Shown here one piece after another: positions 6,097 through 8,076 of a DNA stretch of 8,076 nt. Within the stretch, counting starts at the first letter, position 1; the number at the start of each line of letters is the position of its first letter. The translations under genes and the position numbers were made by a program. Origin of the DNA: Marinospirillum sp. (GTDB lineage Bacteria; Pseudomonadota; Gammaproteobacteria; Pseudomonadales; Halomonadaceae); assembly GCA_007116865.1 (NCBI GenBank), contig SKHR01000224.1:1-8076 (forward strand), given 5' to 3'. The notes beneath the pieces were generated by a model. It had not been told where the DNA came from. It did no database searches and saw nothing but the letters and a program-made list of their open reading frames with translations.

Positions 6097-7752
6097 ATGA
6101 GCCAAGACTCAACCGACAAGGCTTCATCAGGCCCGAAGGATCCCATGATCCCTGACGGTGAAGTCAATCCCATCGATACGGACTATCAAATTGGCCAAGA
6201 CAATATCGCTCTAAAGGTGGGGCCTTTTGGCTTGGACATCCATAACCGCGTGTTTGCAATATCTGCTTTGGCTGTGATCGCGTTTGTAGTGCTCACCGTG
6301 GCCTTTCATACTCGGGCTGAGGCGGTTTTTGGAGATCTGCGCGGTTGGTTGACGACCAACCTGGACTGGTTCTTTATTTCAGCAGCCAACGTTTTTGTGC
6401 TGCTGTGTTTGGTGCTGATTTTTTCTCCTTTAGGCAAGGTGCGCCTGGGAGGGACTGAAGCAACCCCCGACTTTTCCTATCTTGGCTGGTTTTCCATGCT
6501 GTTTGCAGCGGGCATGGGTATCGGCCTGATGTTCTTTGGTGTTTCCGAGCCCTTGGCGCACTTTTCTACGGCCTTAGGTGGCACCAGTCTGGAAAATGGT
6601 GTGCGAACTGACTGGGCGCCCCTGGGAGCCGCGCTGGATGATCCTCTGGCTGCAGAGCGCCTGGGCATGGCAGCCACCATTTATCACTGGGCACTGCATC
6701 CCTGGGCAATTTATGCAGTGATCGCCTTGGGTTTAGCCTTGTTCTCCTTCAATAAAGGTTTGCCGCTGACTATTCGCTCGGTGTTTTATCCCTTGTTGGG
6801 TGAGCGGGTTTGGGGCTGGCCAGGACACATCATTGATATTTTAGCCGTGCTGGCAACCCTGTTTGGTTTGGCCACCTCTTTAGGGCTAGGCGCATCCCAG
6901 GCGGCTGCCGGTTTGAACTATCTGTTTGGCATGGATGAGGGCACGGGCACTCAGGTTTTGCTGGTGATCGGCATCACCATGATCGCCTTGATCTCGGTTT
7001 TGGCCGGGCTGGAAGCCGGTGTGAAGCGTCTTTCTGAAATCAACATGACTCTGGCGGCATTGCTGCTGTTATTTGTGATCATTGTGGGTCCCACGGTGGC
7101 GATACTCACTGGCTTTGTCGGTAATCTGGCCGCTTATTTTCAACACTTACCGGCACTGGCGAACCCAATCGGACGTGAGGATGTGAACTTTTCACAGGGC
7201 TGGACAGCCTTCTATTGGGCCTGGTGGATTTCCTGGTCACCTTTTGTCGGCATGTTCATCGCGCGGGTGTCGCGTGGGCGGACGGTACGTGAGTTCCTGA
7301 TTTCAGTGTTGCTGATTCCTTCGCTGGCCTGTGTGCTGTGGATGTCAGTGTTTGGTGGAACCGCGATTCAGCAATTCCTCGGTGGTTATGAGCTGGTTGC
7401 TGAAGCGGCCCTGCCTTTGCAGTTGTTCACCATGCTGGACATTCTGCCGCTGGCGCAAATCACTTCCTTTATTGCGATCATTCTGGTGGTGGTGTTTTTT
7501 GTCACCTCATCAGACTCTGGCTCTTTGGTGATCGACACCATCGCGGCAGGTGGCAAGGTCAATGCGCCGACACCTCAGCGCGTGTTCTGGTGTACTTTCG
7601 AAGGTCTGGTCGCCATTGCTTTGATCCTCGGTGGGGGACTGGTTGCCCTGCAGGCCATGGCGGTTTCTGCGGGCTTTCCCTTTACGCTGGTTTTGTTGAT
7701 GGCTTGTGTGGCGGTGGTGAAAGGCTTGATGTCTGAGCCAAAGGCTGTTTAA
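6097..7752 (+). CDS. BCCT family transporter (betaine/choline/carnitine type)
   Basis: A secondary transporter of the inner membrane that probably imports glycine betaine, choline or a related trimethylammonium solute with Na+. The 551 residues have a soluble N-terminus of about 50 residues and then some 12 membrane helices. Seen: GMGIG (139-143), the glycine motif of Na+-coupled BetP-like members; YHWALHPWAIY, whose Trp198, Trp203 and Tyr206 have the spacing of the BetP aromatic box (W189, W194, Y197); the family signature GWTAFYWAWWISWSPFVGMF (368-387), with Trp374, Trp376, Trp377 and Trp380; and TSSDSGSLVIDTIAAGG (470-486) near helix 11. The chain ends about 10 residues after the last helix, so it lacks the long cytoplasmic tail that senses osmotic stress in BetP and BetT. 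Substrate cannot be fixed from sequence. It is a single-gene unit ended by the terminator at 7788-7817. Confidence 0.94.
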   Translation: MSQDSTDKASSGPKDPMIPDGEVNPIDTDYQIGQDNIALKVGPFGLDIHNRVFAISALAVIAFVVLTVAFHTRAEAVFGDLRGWLTTNLDWFFISAANVFVLLCLVLIFSPLGKVRLGGTEATPDFSYLGWFSMLFAAGMGIGLMFFGVSEPLAHFSTALGGTSLENGVRTDWAPLGAALDDPLAAERLGMAATIYHWALHPWAIYAVIALGLALFSFNKGLPLTIRSVFYPLLGERVWGWPGHIIDILAVLATLFGLATSLGLGASQAAAGLNYLFGMDEGTGTQVLLVIGITMIALISVLAGLEAGVKRLSEINMTLAALLLLFVIIVGPTVAILTGFVGNLAAYFQHLPALANPIGREDVNFSQGWTAFYWAWWISWSPFVGMFIARVSRGRTVREFLISVLLIPSLACVLWMSVFGGTAIQQFLGGYELVAEAALPLQLFTMLDILPLAQITSFIAIILVVVFFVTSSDSGSLVIDTIAAGGKVNAPTPQRVFWCTFEGLVAIALILGGGLVALQAMAVSAGFPFTLVLLMACVAVVKGLMSEPKAV

Positions 7753-7787
7753 TCTAGAAACCGCTGATTTGGCAACTTAGCCAGTAC

Positions 7788-7817
7788 AAAAGGGTGCCTT
7801 AACACGGCGCCCTTTTT
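7788..7817 (+). terminator. Intrinsic terminator after the BCCT gene
   Basis: AAAAGGGTGCC (7788-7798) pairs with GGCGCCCTTTT (7806-7816) across a seven-base loop. The stem has 11 pairs including one T-G wobble that pairs only in plus-strand RNA, and the right arm runs into a five-T tract (7813-7817). It lies 35 bases after the BCCT stop and before the next gene, so that gene needs its own promoter or read-through. Confidence 0.88.
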
Positions 7818-7843
7818 CAGTGATGCTCAGTTTGGGAGGGAGT

Positions 7844-8076
7844 ATGCAGGCCGAATCTTTAGAGGTGTTAGAGTTCTTACAGCAACACCCTCCATTCAGT
7901 TTTTTGCCAGAAGAAGAGCTTCACTTGGTGGCTTCACAAGTCGAGGTGAGCTACTTCAAAGCGGGGACACAGATTTTAACCTTTGGCCAGGAAATCGATG
8001 CCCTGCATCTGGTGCGCAGTGGCTCGGTTGAGGTGTTTCGGCGCAATGGTGATTTGTATAATCGCCTAAGCGAAGG
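7844..8076 (+). CDS. Cyclic nucleotide-binding domain protein, partial; probable CBS/DUF294 signalling protein
   Basis: Only the first 77 residues are in the window, in frame to the right edge. They show the start of a cNMP-binding (Crp-type) beta-roll: FSFLPEEELHLVASQVEV (18-35), then YFKAGTQILTFGQ (37-49) and LHLVRSGSVEVFRR (54-67), the usual strand-glycine-strand pattern leading to the phosphate-binding cassette, which lies outside. The N-terminus resembles gammaproteobacterial proteins that join a cNMP domain, a CBS pair and a DUF294 nucleotidyltransferase-like domain; that assignment is from memory, and a Crp-like regulator or channel cannot be excluded from this fragment. The ATG start has GGGAGG five bases upstream. 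It follows the BCCT terminator by 26 bases. Confidence 0.75.
   Translation, partial: MQAESLEVLEFLQQHPPFSFLPEEELHLVASQVEVSYFKAGTQILTFGQEIDALHLVRSGSVEVFRRNGDLYNRLSE

Overview
The window looks like a piece of chromosome from a marine or halophilic gammaproteobacterium, most likely Oceanospirillales-like. The basis is the protein flavour (a ferrochelatase with the CPGFSADCLETLEEI-type motif, a probable DUF6482 protein, a cNMP-binding protein start), the pairing of a multisubunit Na+/H+ antiporter with a betaine/choline-type (BCCT) transporter, and a moderate G+C content. This placement is an inference from style, not from a database search. No mobile element, CRISPR array, tRNA or rRNA was seen.

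Layout. Bases 1-4158, minus strand: the first four genes of an mrp (mnh/sha) Na+/H+ antiporter operon, in the order mrpA, mrpB, mrpC, mrpD. They are tightly packed (4-base ATGA overlaps at A/B and C/D, a 9-base gap at B/C). mrpD runs off the left edge, and mrpE, mrpF and mrpG would be expected beyond it. Bases 4159-4467: a 309-base non-coding stretch holding a candidate mrp promoter, evenly spaced TGAGTC repeats and a leader stem-loop. Bases 4468-5466, minus: hemH (ferrochelatase, GTG start). Bases 5546-5845, minus: a 99-residue probable DUF6482 protein, with a strong hairpin at its stop codon. Bases 5846-6096: an AT-rich divergent promoter region. Bases 6097-7752, plus: a BCCT-family transporter followed by a good intrinsic terminator. 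Bases 7844-8076, plus: the start of a cyclic-nucleotide-binding-domain protein, cut by the right edge.

How it fits together. Mrp uses the proton gradient to expel Na+ and keeps cytoplasmic pH and sodium under control. BCCT carriers usually spend the sodium gradient to import compatible solutes such as glycine betaine or choline. Both would suit a salt-exposed bacterium, but they are on opposite strands with hemH and the DUF6482 gene between them, so co-regulation is not shown. hemH is a housekeeping heme-biosynthesis gene.

Overall this is mostly ordinary core genome. I found no clearly new system. The items most worth checking are the mrp leader (repeats plus stem-loop), the hairpin between the DUF6482 gene and hemH, and a BCCT carrier that lacks the usual cytoplasmic C-terminal tail.
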